From positions 7,618,187-7,682,186 of the forward strand of contig CM030715.1 in the NCBI GenBank assembly GCA_017979445.1: a stretch of 64,000 nt of DNA. Reading direction: 5' to 3'. Below are positions 1 to 12,680 of this stretch, one piece after another. The notes beneath the pieces are model-generated. The model did no database searches. It was not told the DNA's origin and worked only from the letters and a program-made list of their open reading frames with translations. The position numbers were made by a program, and so were the translations under genes. Within the stretch, counting starts at the first letter, position 1. Each line of letters begins with the position of its first letter. Source of the stretch: Akebia trifoliata (taxonomy: Eukaryota > Streptophyta > Magnoliopsida > Ranunculales > Lardizabalaceae).

Positions 1-1465
1 TTCAGTTACAAACTGTAGAAAATGTTGGCATGATAGGGTTTTTTGAGATTGTGTTGACAAGATAAATTTACCCCATTGGATTCAATCGGTTATCTCTAAA
101 TCGACGTTATATACGTTTTTTGTTTAGTTTTTGAAATTCAAATTGCAACACGCATCTTGATAATATCGGACAGTTAAACACACAAACCTGTTCACATCAA
201 CTATCATTTGTTTGGGTAAACGTGTGGCTCATCAGTTATTTTACAATTACTTTTGGATGGTAAAATCGAAAATGTTAGTGATATAAAGGGCGTTTATGTC
301 TTTTAGTCATGAATTTGGAAACCGAAAACACAAGTGACGTATTTTGGTGATAAACCAAAATATGTGTAATTTTTTGGTAAATTTCCCTACTGGTTGGGCA
401 GGAAAAAATCAGCAAGGAAAATGGTTTTCCTTGGAAAATGATATTTGCAGGTGTATGATTGCACATTTTTACGGGAAATTCATTTTCCTAGAGAACAAAT
501 ATTATTGTCCAACGAAAAATAATTTTTCTTGGGCAGACAAATGTTATTCATGGGAAAATATTCTTCAATCCAACCCCTGGGAAGTAGGAATTGCTTTTCT
601 TGCTGGGAAATCCAAATGTTATTCTATAATGATTGCCTTGCTCCTAAAACTAAAAACCGACACTCTTTTGACATTTTCTTAGGTTCAGTTGTACACTGGC
701 AATTATTTTTTGTGGAAATCCATTTTCTCTACACCATTTTTCGTAGGAAATTTGTTTTCAAGAGAAAATGTTTTCTGTGCAATGACACCCCCCCCCCCCC
801 CCTGATGTTTAAACGCACATTTGTTCTTGCAGCTATATAACGAATGCCTCCTCATGCTGCGGTCGATGTGAGGAGCATTGTGGCTTGACGGGTGGCAGTT
901 CCATGTTTAAATTATACTGTAAGATTTATTGTCAAAAAAGTTGGCTTTCCATCTAAGCTTCTCTTTATTAGGATGAAATCGTGAGCAGGCCTTATACTCC
1001 CCCTGGTTTTACCCCCTTTTCAGGTTTATTTGGCATGTTGGTTTTTAGTGAAGCTTGCGAGAAATGGACGTGGGCTTCATCTATAATGAAAGAGGTACAA
1101 AAGTTAAAAGAAGGGGCAGCTATTGCCTAGTCAAGTTAAGTTGCTTTGCCCAGATGCTTTCTACTTTCTTCTTTGATTATTTATTGGGTTGCCTTTCCCT
1201 TTGTGGTTTCTGGTTATAAACCTTGTTATGTTGATTTTTGACGATATCTTTATACTTCTACAATGGTTGGTTGGTTAAACGGTTGTGCTCTTTCATATAT
1301 AATTGTGATTTATGTTTCTAATGAACTGTGTTCCTTACCTGTAGTGTATAGGCAGTCTCATGCATTGTGGGTATACGTTGTAGCTTCACTGGAGTTTATC
1401 AAGTAGTTTGGCTCTGCCCCCCATGATCTTAGCACTTACCAAATAAATTGTCTTGTAGATTGAAG
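1..1465. other. Intergenic, no gene recognised
   Basis: No reading frame here resembles a known protein. Positions 400-760 are rich in short GGAAAA / TTTTCC blocks, which makes open frames of 100-110 codons that look like composition effects. A run of 15 C lies at 788-802. The T/G-rich stretch at about 840-1440 has the texture of a plant 3' UTR or intron, and a splice-acceptor-like TTCTTGCAG ends near 831, but no exon can be supported. Confidence 0.5.
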
Positions 1466-1680
1466 CATGGTTTTAAAACTCGTTTTGACATCTCGTCTCG
1501 TCCATGAATGAGACCGGGTCATCTGAGTTATTTGAGTTGTCTTGTTAAAAAATGACACAATTGACTGATTTTTGAGAAATACATCAGGCTTGAGACGACT
1601 TGTCAATCTGTCTTGTTGGTGGACAATACCAAGGCGAATCGGACAAGTCGTCTTGGTCTCGGACGAGATTTAAAACCATG
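1466..1680. mobile_element. MITE, CATGG-family copy 1 (215 bp, 8 bp TSD)
   Basis: Terminal inverted repeats begin CATGGTTTTAAAACTCG and end CGAGATTTAAAACCATG. The element is flanked by a perfect 8 bp direct repeat GATTGAAG (1458-1465 and 1681-1688). It has no coding capacity. A second copy lies at 19938-20166. An 8 bp TSD suggests hAT-type mobilisation, but the termini are not the canonical hAT ones, so the superfamily is uncertain. Confidence 0.8.
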
Positions 1681-1774
1681 GATTGAAGTCTCATTGAAAT
1701 TATTATTTCTGGGGATAAAGTGTGCCAAGGCATTAAAAGTTGGTGAAAATTATTTAGATTTGAATGCTAGCTAC

Positions 1775-2053
1775 TAGGGGTGCCAGTTGGTACACCCATA
1801 AAACCGGAATTGAACCCAGAATCGGTATGTTGATTTTGTGTCCTAGTTTATTGAAACCCTTGGGAGTCAGGTCTCTTGGACTTGAATCGATTGAGAATCA
1901 AAACCCACAGGAAACATAAAAAACTGAGAATTGAGAACAGAAACCCTTCAAAGAATTTTTATTTTTATTTTTTATTGATCCGGTTTCATTGATTTAAGAG
2001 CCAGAACCAAAACTGGTAGGAACTGGTTCTGAACCTACCCATTAACACCCCTA
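1775..2053. mobile_element. hAT-type MITE (279 bp, TIR TAGGGGTG)
   Basis: The left end reads TAGGGGTGCCAG and the right end, reverse-complemented, reads TAGGGGTGTTAA. It is flanked by a perfect 8 bp TSD CTAGCTAC (1767-1774 and 2054-2061). The interior is rich in AACCGG/GAACC motifs and is non-coding. The TIR start and 8 bp TSD are typical of hAT non-autonomous elements. A larger relative with similar termini is at 27646-28199. Confidence 0.85.
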
Positions 2054-2560
2054 CTAGCTACTGCAAGAACCCAAGCGTATTTTAAATACAAATTACATGA
2101 TATAGAAAAGGAAAATGTTGGAAGTAACATTAAACTTGGATGTATGTACAAAAGCATGTATGATTTTCATCGAGATAAGAGTGAAAAGTGTCTATGATTA
2201 TGTGTGCAACCCCACATCAGCAATGTGAGAATCGATGTATATTTCAATGTTACTCCAGCACGATTCTAGAGAAAATTGACATAATTTTTTTTTTCTTCTA
2301 AAAAATAGTCATAATTGACCTATGGTTAATAGGCTAACAATAATAAATAAATCTTAATTGGTAATATTCTTTTTTTTTCCTAACCAAGCAAATTTAGTTT
2401 GAATAAAAAAATAATAATTTGTAATTTTCTTGGTAAATGGGCATACTGCATGTATATATAAAGAAAATAATCAAAATTAAATTCCATAGTAATACAATTA
2501 TTATTTTTGGCTAAATAATTGCATGGTAATACATAAATAAAAACCCTTCTAAATCCCAAG

Positions 2561-2608
2561 CATGGCTTCAAATCTTGTCTTGCTAGTCCTCTTGTCTCGG
2601 ACGAGAGA
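2561..2608. repeat. Possible remnant of the CATGG MITE family
   Basis: CATGGCTTCAAATCTTGTC followed closely by TCTCGGACGAGAG resembles the left TIR joined to the sub-terminal right part of the 1466-1680 element, as if the middle were deleted. No TSD is visible. Confidence 0.3.
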
Positions 2609-2625
2609 AAACAATTATTTATTTA

Positions 2626-2745
2626 TAAGGGTTGGATTCTGATGACTCGTACACAGAACCATGTCAACTTGAAATCAGATGGTCAGGATGCATATGTATC
2701 TCAACAACACATCTCATTGATACTTATCCCGGAATAAATTTTCAC
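2626..2745. repeat. Half copy of the 5992-6223 fold-back element
   Basis: TAAGGGTTGGATTCTGATG followed by GATACTTATCCCGGAATAA matches the inverse of one end plus the centre of the palindromic element at 5992-6223. The other arm is missing. Confidence 0.45.
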
Positions 2746-3191
2746 AAGTCATTGAACTTGACTTTTTATTAATATACTAAAAGGTGGCATGTGCAAGTGC
2801 AAATATATGAAAAGGGTTTATTTGTAATTTAAAATATTAATTAATTTTTTTAATTTCTTTTTAAAGATTAGATAGTAAAAATGAGTGCTAGTTTTTGGTT
2901 TTTTTATATACTAAAATACCCTCCTTATATTAAATTTAAATATAAAAGTAGGGTATTTATTATCATGACCACTCAAATTCAGGTGTCGAATCACTTCTAC
3001 TACGTTTTCTTTCATTATAATAGTAAATAGTAAAGATATTTATATGCAAATTGGAGGTTCTATTTTTCTTACGTGTGTCTTTATATATATATATATTATT
3101 CTTTAAAAAATTGAAAACTTCAATTAATTTATTAATTTTGATGTGTCAATTACCTAGAACACACGTCTCTAGGTTAGAAATGAGTCCCACC
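2746..3191. other. AT-rich intergenic, no gene recognised
   Basis: Very AT-rich sequence with a short TA run near 3083-3095. No recognisable frame, tRNA or element boundary was seen. Confidence 0.5.
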
Positions 3192-3549
3192 AGCGTTACT
3201 AACTTCCTAAGCTTTCAACTCTTGCTAAGGTTTGTCACCTTGTGGCATCCAAAAACATGATCCGATGGAACAAGTTTGTAGAGGACAAAGTTCTATGAAC
3301 TATGAATCTTTTTATATAAAAATTAATGTTATTTTTCACCATTGAATTTTAATTTTAAATTTGGGAGTTCCGTAGCCATCCATTTTCAAAACCTTGGATC
3401 AAGCTCAAAAAGAAAATTTTTGATTTTTTTTCTTTCCTCTTTGGATATGAGTTTTTCCATGAAATTTATAGGACTGAAGCTTTGGATTACTAATGTGATA
3501 ATCCATTTGAGCTCAATGACCCGTAGTAAGAATTAAAATCTTCCTAAGG
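3192..3549. repeat. 0.36 kb inverted-repeat element, copy 1
   Basis: This segment aligns by eye along its length with 7311-7676. Shared landmarks are a GTAGAGGACAAA block, TATTTTTCA, CATTTTCAAAACCTTG, GAGTTTTTC, and an end with CCATTTGAGCT then CCTAAGGAAAGTG. The ends are related to the inverted TTACTAA/TTAGTAA termini of copy 2. Short open frames inside it are not conserved as protein between the copies. The superfamily is unknown and no TSD is clear. Confidence 0.55.
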
Positions 3550-3600
3550 AAAGTGTTTTTCCTGGGAAGTCAGCCAGTTGTTAAAAATTTGAAAAGGATA

Positions 3601-3860
3601 GCCTCACTAACTTAGTAAGATTTTGAATCTTACTTAGTGTCATTGGGTCCACATCCATTATTACATTAGAGATTCAACACGATAACCTTCTATATTTCAA
3701 GGAAAAATTTGGATAAAAAAAACTCAAAAAAACTTATTTTTTGAGGTTGATCCCTTGTTAGTAATTCGGAATACAACAAAAATTTGATACGTGAAAAATT
3801 CTAGTTCTATTTAATTTTGGATTGCAAAAATCAGCTCAAAAATTCGATAAACGAAAAATA
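3601..3860. repeat. 0.36 kb inverted-repeat element, copy 3 (inverted, partial)
   Basis: GCCTCACTAACTTAGTAAG followed by TCATTGGGTCC, CAACACGATAACCTTCTA and an A-rich ACTCAAAAAAAC block matches the reverse complement of the right half of the 7311-7676 copy. It lies close to copy 1 in the opposite orientation and is truncated on its right. Confidence 0.45.
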
Positions 3861-5235
3861 TGTAGCATATGCTTCATAAGTGTACCATCCATCTCATTTA
3901 AAAAATTTGAAAACAAAAAAGATTGGTAATATGATAGTGATGGTGATAATGAAATTGGTGCCATTAATGGTGAAGGTGATCATATAGTGGTGATGATAAC
4001 GAGGGTATTGAGGTTATTGTTCCATTGCTTTATAAAAAAAAGACCAAAGTCAAGGGACAAATCATCAATTTGAAAAATTAAGGTGGAATCTCAAACAAAT
4101 GTAGAGGGGTATGTCATTATTTTTTTAAGATGTAAGAGACATTTGTCACCTAAAAAGGTGGATTCCTCCAAAATTTTGAAGCATGACGGCTTCAAAGTCG
4201 AACTTATGTTACAATTCACAACTTACAAGTTGTACACTTTGCAACATACAACAAGTTACAATAGTATTTTATTTAGTTTGAATTTTAAAAAATGGATTTG
4301 ATTCCTTTTAAATTAAAATGCGTGAATTATTCAAAATAATTCAATAATCTGAAGAATAATACTTTTATTGAGAAACGCCAAGAATTAAACAGGAGATTGG
4401 TAACATGGGGTTGATCCAAGGTGTTTAAAATTGATGACTACCTAACTCCCGAATTTAAAACTAAAGTTAACGGTGAAAATTAAGAAAAATTCAAAGTTCT
4501 TATAATTTTTTCCTCTACAACCTTATGGCATTAGATCATGTTATTGGATGGTGCAAGATGATGCGGTCAAGAAACTTTCCCTATTGAAGTTAGTAAGGAA
4601 AGTGTTTTTTCTCCAAAATTTGAAAGAGAACTTTACCTTACAAGCATCACTATAATATTTTTATTACAAAAATACCCTTAGATTATTGAATCTAAGGGAA
4701 ACTTACTTCATCGAGTTTGTTACTCAACAATACCTATTATATCCCCTATCTTCTCATCAATGATTATTTCTCTTAAAATCATGGATCACGCCCAAAAATA
4801 TATATTTTTAATCTGAATTTTATCATAGAATTTGGAGTGTTGGGATGTTGGATTGCTAACATGACCCACATGGCCAACGGTGTCTTTTGGAAAGAGAGTG
4901 GATGTTGAGAGGAGAGAGGATATCATAGTTATTTGATATAAAGAAATACAGGTTATAAAAAAGATTACTTTCAAGGTTGATGTGCAGCTAGTTACTAGTC
5001 GTGTGCAACTAGTCGGTCCCTTAAATAAATATTGGCCATGAAGGGATTTTGTAGGACATAAATACACAATCGTATATTTTAAATCCCCATGATGTGCAAC
5101 ATCAAGAATTCAAAATTACATTAGCACACAGAGATTGGGTTTAGATTCGAGGCCCATGCTCATCAAATAACTCAACCTAGCCTGCATTTAGGCATATCCA
5201 TTTAAGACCCATTCAAACTCCAATTAGGCCCATTG
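3861..5235. other. Intergenic, AT-rich, no gene recognised
   Basis: No recognisable coding sequence. GTTAGTAAGGAAAGTG near 4590 resembles the right terminus of the 0.36 kb inverted-repeat family and may be a further trace of it. Open frames of 70-95 codons (for example 4786-5067 minus) show no recognisable domain. Confidence 0.5.
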
Positions 5236-5391
5236 TTTTTTTTATCCGATAATAGAGGTATCTGGTAACTAATCCTCAGGGCATGTGCAATGCCCTTTTG
5301 CTATGCACTAGGTAATTTCTAGGATAAATTCCTAAAGGTAGCCCCTAAGTGGGATTTGAACTCAAGACCTCCGCTTCCAAAAGGGTGTTTT
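5236..5391 (-). mobile_element. tRNA-derived SINE fragment
   Basis: On the minus strand GAGTTCAAATCCCACT is a good match to a pol III B box. It is followed by a body containing CCTAGTGCATAGCAAAAGG and GCCCTGAGGATTAG and by an A-rich tail just before 5236 (the plus-strand T run). The A box end appears truncated and no convincing TSD was found. Confidence 0.55.
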
Positions 5392-5991
5392 TACTTTAGA
5401 TTCACAACAAGGGTATAAAAGTAAAATTACAAAAGTGATCATTCAAAAAGTTCCCTTCTTGAAAAAACTAAATAAATAATTATATAATAAAATACAACGG
5501 TGAGTGTTCGTTGCATAAAGATGTTTCTGAAAAGAACAAGAACAAAGATAAAATTAAAAACCTACTTTAGATGAATAAGTAGGATTGTTCCACCAAGGAT
5601 TGGGGGATTGATATTCCAAATTTTAGAAAATCAAAAGAAAAAAAAATGTATGATTTTGGAGAAAAACTTGCAATTTAAGAAAATCTGAGAAAAATAAATC
5701 TATAAAAAAAACTTAACATTCAAATTCTTGACATATAACTCAAATCAAGAATCCAACTAAGGATCTTGACTCAGACTATTTTTCATTAAAAACCCTTATG
5801 AAATAGATCTAATTAATAAGTCAAAAATTCTTTCCTTAAAATATTTTATTGCCCAATAATCCTTTATCATGACAAACATTCGATATAATGGATTTTTTTC
5901 CAATAATAATAGATCATGTTGAGCATGACGAATAAGAAGAAAAAAAATTAAAGAATACTTATGATCTAAGGTTGTTAAAAATAAATTTATT
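5392..5991. other. Intergenic, AT-rich, no gene recognised
   Basis: Long A- and T-rich runs only. No gene, tRNA or element boundary was recognised. Confidence 0.5.
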
Positions 5992-6223
5992 TAAGGGTCT
6001 AGGACCCCTTGACTCCTAAGAATGACTCATGAAAAAAACACATGATTCTAACCCTTTAAATGCAAATTCCAATGGTTGAAATTTATCCTCGGGATAAGTA
6101 TCATCGAGATTTGTGTTATCAAGATACTCATAAATCTGAACCATTGGATTTTGTGCTTAAAGGGTTGGGGTCATGTGTTTTTTTCATGAGTCATTCTTAG
6201 GAGTCAAAGGATCCCAACCCTTA
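5992..6223. mobile_element. Fold-back (palindromic MITE-like) element, 232 bp
   Basis: The two arms, each about 70 bp, are near-perfect inverted copies. The left arm runs from TAAGGGTCTAGG through GACTCCTAAGAATGACTCAT to CACATGATTCTAACCC. The right arm, reverse-complemented, reads TAAGGGTTGGGATCC and then the same central block. A short unique loop (about 6065-6150) contains a second weaker inverted pair, ATCCTCGGGATAAG. It is non-coding and would form a strong hairpin. The TSD is ambiguous in the TA-rich flanks. Confidence 0.75.
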
Positions 6224-7310
6224 TTAAAAAATCTTTAAAAACATATGTAAGAAAAAAATTATTAGAATTAAATCTAATTAGTTTAATATGGCTTCATCAA
6301 TCTCCATAGAATGAGAGATTAATCAAGCATGATCATGGAGAGACAATAACAAAAATAAATAAAATAATTATTTTTATTATTAATGAATTCTTTAAACAAA
6401 ATCTTCATTATTTTCTAAAATTACAACAAAAATAAAAATAAAACTTAAAACTAAAAGATGAAGAAAGAGATTATGAGAGGAGATGAAAGATGGATAGAAA
6501 AGAGGGCAAAAAAAACGAGGAACTTAATGTTTTTCTAGAAGGAAAAATTAGGATTTCTTCGACAACATGTTTTCATCCTAAAACATCTAAATTGACTTTC
6601 TTTCATGAAATAAAAATATCTTCCCCTCTCAATTAGACTTCTAACCCTACTTGACCTTGCCTCGTAATCAAATCAGAAGTTATGTTCAATAAGGTGAAAC
6701 GTGATAGATTTGGAGTTTCTAACTTGTCACATATTTTGACCAATAAAAAATCTAAATTAGGATTTCTTAAGTGAAATACTAATTTGTTCTTTTTTAAATC
6801 AATTTTCTAATCCCAATGACCTCGCATTAATTCGACAATTGAATTAAAATTTATGGATAAAATGATATAACGTGACAAATTTATAATGATAGAAAACTTG
6901 ATTCTGTCAATTGGGACCATCAAATTTCTTGGACTATGTTTTGACTATGACTTTAGTAGATTTTCTAATATTTACTACTTGACTTCGTTTGATTTATCTA
7001 CAAAAATATAACGCGTAATCAGAACCCATAAATTTTATGCAATTAATTAATAAAATATGAAATATAATAATTTAAGTGACATGCATAATTTTATGATCAA
7101 TATCGATGATATGAGTTAGAAAATCTATTAAGTGCCTTCGGAAATGATAAGAAAATATGAACTTTTAAGCACTTAACAAGGAGTCTTTGTCTCTTTATCT
7201 CAAGATTTATATCATAAATAATGTATCTTAAGGACACATTTTACTTTTTTTTACATGTTCTTTTCTCTCTTTTTTCAAAAAAATAACTAAAATTTATTAA
7301 GACTGACTAG
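6224..7310. other. Intergenic, AT-rich, no gene recognised
   Basis: No recognisable frame, RNA gene or element boundary was seen. Confidence 0.5.
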
Positions 7311-7676
7311 CCTTACTAAGTTAGTGAGGATTTCACCCTCACTAAGGGTCCTTAGGGCTCACGTTATGGTATCAAAAAGCATGAGCCGATGTTTCAGGGT
7401 TGTAGAGGACAAAATTCTACGAATTTTGATTTTTTTTTAATCTTTTTTTCAAAAAAAGTTATTTTTCAACGATGAATTTCAATTTTAAGTTTGAGAGTTA
7501 TGTGAAAGTTTGATAGCCGTCTATTTTCAAAACCTTGTATAAAGCTTTAAAGAATTTTTTTGGATTTGAGTTTTTCAAAGAAACCTAGAAGGTCGTGGTG
7601 TTGGATTGCTGATGTGGTGATCCATTTGAGCTAAACGACCCTTAGTAAGGCTTAAAATATTATTAAATTAGTAAGG
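7311..7676. repeat. 0.36 kb inverted-repeat element, copy 2
   Basis: The left terminus CCTTACTAAGTTAGTGAGG and the right terminus (reverse complement CCTTACTAATTTAATAATA) are inverted copies. A second inverted block, CTTACTAAGGGTC / CTCACTAAGGGTC, follows about 25 bp inside. This is the best-preserved copy of the family also seen at 3192-3549 and 3601-3860. It is non-coding, and the superfamily is not assigned. Confidence 0.55.
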
Positions 7677-8925
7677 AAAATGTTTTTCGACCATCTTCTT
7701 TTTCTCCTTCTATTCTTTTGTAATATTACCCTTCAAACTTTATTATTTTTTCTCTTTTATCCCTTTTAACCCCAAAGAAGATACTTACGGCATAGGCAAA
7801 AGGCTAGACTCTAGTACATGTATATATGTAGAAAAAGTGGTGAAACAAAGATTATTAAATAAAAAAAGGAATATTTATGAGCCATTGATTTTATGTTAGG
7901 GATTCCAACCATCGTCAATGCAATATTCCAACTTGGACAAATAATGGACTATTGCCATCAAAGAGAAAGGGGGTATTGTACCCACACATTTACATTTTAC
8001 ACTTTAATTATCATTAATCAACATGATGAACACGTCATCATGATGATGAATGCAAAATTAAACATGGATTCTTTTTTGGGTTTGTCCTACTTTTATGAAC
8101 AAATAGAAAGTGTCAAACACCGCTCATCGAAAAACTACAATACACAAAAGCATTAATGATTTTTAAATGAAAATTTGAAAAGTAGTCGTGATAATTTGAC
8201 TATCTTTTTTCATATACTCTTTGTACGCTCCCATCACAAAATTGTATATCCTTTGCTTGGGGATACTCAAGAAAAATATTTCTGATTTTGTAATTACCAG
8301 GTCAAGGAGCATTTGAAAAAAGAGTAAAAAAATCACGATTCTATGGAAAGAGGCTGTATTATAAAATGATTTTATACAAGGGAGACTGATTGCCTCAGAT
8401 ATGGTATAGAGCTAAGTTTCCCTCATCCTCATCATGTGAAGGTACAAGGTAATATTAGGCTAGCTCAACAATTCATGAGGTAATTAAACCTTGGTGATTA
8501 TCAACTATGTGACCTTCCAACCTGATGAATAGAAATGAAAATGTTATTTATAGGACATGTATTTGATGGACCATAAAAGGCAGCTTTCATATGGCAAGGA
8601 TCATGGTGCCAAGCCTAGAAATAAATAAAGATGTATGAAATGAAAGTTAAAAATGGCTCGAAATTGGTACGAATAATGTATGTAATGTTTCCATGTAAGA
8701 CATACAATCAACTAATTACCTTTCTTTCCATATAATCAACTCATCGAAAAAAAAAAAAAAAAACTAGAAAGGACGAATCAAAGATACCTGATTGGAGTTC
8801 GTTTTTGTTTATGTTAGGGCTTCTTGTCAAAATCCCTATTTTTTAACGCCACAACCAGTAAAAATAACAAAAAATAACAAACAAAAAATAAAAATTATAC
8901 CATATACAAAACTGGAAAAAAAATA

Positions 8926-8956
8926 CAATAGCGAGCGGATAAATCCGCCACTATTG
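8926..8956. repeat. Short imperfect hairpin
   Basis: CAATAGCGAGCGGAT and ATCCGCCACTATTG form a stem of about 14 pairs with one bulge around an AA loop. This GC-rich island in AT-rich DNA resembles the internal hairpins of some plant transposons, but no element boundaries were found. Confidence 0.4.
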
Positions 8957-11884
8957 GTCAATTTTCTGTTTTTTTCACCTTTTTTTTTTTTTTATACTAT
9001 AAATTGATGTAGGAATAAAAATAAATAGATATATTATTATCTTCATTATTCTTTGATTACTTCGTGAGAATGGTTAGAGTCTGGTGGTATTGAAGATTAA
9101 TGTCGATTAATTTGTCTCGATTCTCCTAAATAAATAAAAAAGATATATTTCTTTTCATTTACTTGATCTATTTCCAGATTTGATTCACTGTAATATTAGT
9201 TCTTGATTATAAATTTAGGTTAGACTAGATAAAGAAAATAAAAAAATGTGATTTTTTTTGTTTGCTTTATTTGAAATTAGGATTTTTGGTCTCTTTCTTT
9301 CTTTCTTTGATCGATTATTGCATTGATTTTCTTAGGAAAAAAATGCGGTGAAATTTTTGGTACTATTTCTTTTTTGTTTCTCTCTATTATTCTTTTTTAT
9401 CTCAATTTTTTCTATTCCTCAAGTATACAATGAGGAAGCAATTCTAAAATTGTTATGTGATTTTATGAATTAATAAAAATCAGAGCACATGAGAGACTAA
9501 TGAGAGATTTGAAATTTTAATATTTTTCGTCTGAATGGTGATTTACTTATTAGAGAAAGCAAATCAATTTCCTATCTCCAAATAAAAATAGAAGATAAAT
9601 CCATGAAGAGAGATAGAAGAAATAGAGGAATGCATGTTTTATGAATCTTCTTCAGGTGTTTGTTATTAAAAAAAAAAAAGTAAATAATTTTTTTTTGATT
9701 GTTTGATCTGATCCATCTTTTTTTATGATTTGTCACAATTATTAAGGCCGGCTCATTTAATAAGAACATTTATTGTTACTTTTTTTTGTTTCAATTTAAA
9801 TATATTTTTTCTTTCCGTTGTTAAGAATATCTATTTTTGTTTTATTTATTGAAATTTCAGTGTGATTTCGATTGCATTACAACTCTGATTGTAAATTTGA
9901 AGTTTGTCACTCGAAAGTGGATATCAAATTGATCATGAAATGTAGTTTTAATATTATTTTGATTCTTGAAATTATGTTCTTAATTTCGATCGTCAAAGTA
10001 TGAAAATTTTGAATATTTCGTTCTTCGTTAATTTTCAGATTTTGATTTATTTACTCTTTCTCATATAATATGAACTAAATCAAAGGCACTATGAGCAAAA
10101 TTTCTTTTTTTCATTGTAAAAGCTCAAGATTCAAAGAAGTGTCTCATTCCAAGCATACTATTTTCATTTTATGAGCAGTTGATGTTGGGTTGTAATTTAA
10201 TGTTATAGATACACATCATACATTTTTTTTCTGGTAGCCCTAGGAGTATCCCCACCTTAGGTGAGACTAGTCTACCTGGGGCCGCACGCACCATTCCACA
10301 TTACACCAAATCCGGATTGGAAAGTAAATGGTGCAAGAGGGACCTTTGATGGTTTTGATGACGTTACCTTTGATTTATAGCTAATAAGATTTTTATTATA
10401 CTTCTAATTTGGCCCTGCAAATGAATTTTTCTAGGCCTACCCCAGGTTTCGTGGGTTAGGGTTTTCCTTGCGAGAAGAGTTTGAATGGGAGAGATGGAGA
10501 GAGGATTTGGTAGAATCTCGATTCTAATTTGGGGGGGGGGGGGGGATCTCAAACTTATGTAAGCGATCTCCAGTGTAAGATCTGTGATCTAATGGTTGTA
10601 GAGTGTTGGCTAATATGTTGGTGTTGGGATTGGCCCCTGATCCCGACCCATTACATATATTGAAATGCATTTGTTGATTTCAATTATGGGGACAACATAG
10701 GTGACCAACTTCTTTAATTAGAGATCTTTCATAATTAAAAAAAAAAAAAAAAAAAAACACAAAACCACAAGGAAGTATGCATATTTGTAAGAATCTCCTC
10801 AACATTTCTTAATACAAATAAAAATTTATGCAATAAACAATATATTAGTATATACGATCGATCTATTTGCTTAGTCCTCATGGATCTACACATTGAAAAT
10901 CGAGTAATTGATGATTCTAACCATTGTATTTGATCAATTGTTTTCATAGACCATATAGAATCATGTGAGAAAGGACAAGTGCATTTTGAAAATATTTCTC
11001 AAAATGGTAAATTTAAAGGCATTGTCTAGCCGTCAAAGAATATAAAAAATATGAAATTAGTATTATCCCCAACCGTAAATATTAAGATTAGCGTTATCCC
11101 TATTTCAAATTGAAAATCCTAACCTTTGCTATTAGTTAATGCTAAAAGTTTTGAGTTGGAAATATGTTTAGGAACTCATCCCAAAGCTCTAACCATTCCA
11201 CATTGCACGAAATGAAAGATTATAAAATTAGATTTTAAATTGATTTTCATACAATACAAGACGAGGTTATTAATGGCAAAATACGAAGAAGACGAGGAAT
11301 AATGAAGAATGAGATAGTTGTTAGGAAGCTTGGTTTTGTGTTCAAAACTTTTAGTCATCTTAGTCTATATGAAAATTGAAGATATTAGATGAAGCATGTT
11401 ATTTGAGAATGAGGCATACCCATTAAGTGCGCTAGAGGCTCTTCACAATAAGGTGACTATAGTTTATGATGGATGGTAGATGAGAGAAAATGAAATACAT
11501 TGATTAAGTAAAATTCGGATACTATAGGATCCAATTGAATGGAATTCAGAATTTTTGTCTTTTTTAGAGACTTTGAATTTGACTTGATTTATAAATTGGT
11601 GCATCCACTTTAGGGTTAAAGGCGTAAGAGGGGAAAAATGGTAAAGTAAGAGAGGTATCATTAAAAAGGAGAAAGGGAAGGTAATTGTAGGTGAGTGGAT
11701 GTTTATACTCCACAAAACTGTAGCAAAGTGTATTCACCGTTGTGATGCATTATATTGATCACTCATATCTCCTAGGATTTAACAATAGAGAGATCACGAA
11801 AAATATTTCTTCTTAAGTCTTTGGAAAGCTTAGCAACTATCTTAAACTTAAAAATCTTTCTTTCAAATCACGAGATTTTGATAA

Positions 11885-11919
11885 ATCAAATCAAATCAAT
11901 CAATCAATCAATCAATCAC
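11885..11919. repeat. (ATCA)n microsatellite
   Basis: About eight consecutive TCAA/ATCA units with one early interruption. Confidence 0.8.
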
Positions 11920-12680
11920 AAGTCGAAAATATTATTTTGATCGTGCTCATTTTGCTCCTGATTCGATAGATATTGGATTGAATTGTTTATTTCTACATTT
12001 GCAATTCATGGATTTGGATTGTAGAGATTCAAAATGATGTAGAATCGAGGCATTAATAAATCGTGGAATCCAATGTAGTCAATCAATTTTTGAGCTTGAT
12101 AATTGTAATCTCAACTTTAATTGTAGTGGATTGATTTACTTGAACTAGGTCTCATGTTTTATTTACGAGTGCTGATAATGTGACACTATTTTTGGTGCAC
12201 GCCCTTGACGCCACCTGATATATTTACTTACAACCCAACAAATATTTGACATATGACGCAAATGACATCAACAATAGATAGAGTTTTTCTCTCTTACTTG
12301 TTGCCCACAAATTTATTTTTTAAAATTTTAAATCTAAAAAAAATCGTTGGACTCACATTGATTATCACATTGACAATCCAACAACACAACTTTTTAGATT
12401 TCATGAAAATATTCATATTCAATAAAAGAAAAAAAAGAAATCATTTTTTGAGTTTCATACAAGATTTAAAAAATGGACAACCACCCAACACCCAAATTTA
12501 AAAATAAAACCCAAACTATTTATTTATTTCTTTTTATTTCTGTGTTTTTTCAATTAAAATCTTGTTTGTCGTGATTGCATACTGCATTAAATCATTAATT
12601 AACAAAAATCTTCCAATTAGTGCGAAACGTTCTACGACGAAATTACGACTTAGTAATGAGACGTCTGAAAAGAACACAAA

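Larger units (their letters stand above)
7677..12643. other. 5 kb intergenic stretch, no gene recognised
   Basis: No protein family could be recognised. A frame of 87 codons at 7893-8156 (+) has no recognisable domain. Simple-sequence tracts include a poly(A) run near 8743-8762, a G run near 10531-10545, another A run at about 10738-10756 and an (ATCA)n tract at 11885-11919. A SINE-like tail may lie at 10221-10290. The last part (11.9-12.6 kb) is the upstream region of the DUF538 gene. Confidence 0.5.

Noticed and set aside
344..840. Frames of 112 and 103 codons near the left end
   Set aside because: They overlap each other in different frames, have biased Phe/Lys/Trp-rich composition from GGAAAA/TTTTCC words and no domain.
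840..1465. Possible terminal exon and 3' UTR of a gene lying to the left
   Set aside because: A splice-acceptor-like site ends near 831, but each frame after it stops quickly and none gives a recognisable peptide.
10221..10290. SINE-like 3' tail on the minus strand (CCTAGGGCTACCAG followed by an A run)
   Set aside because: Texture fits a plant SINE tail, but no A/B boxes or TSD were found, so it is not listed as a feature.
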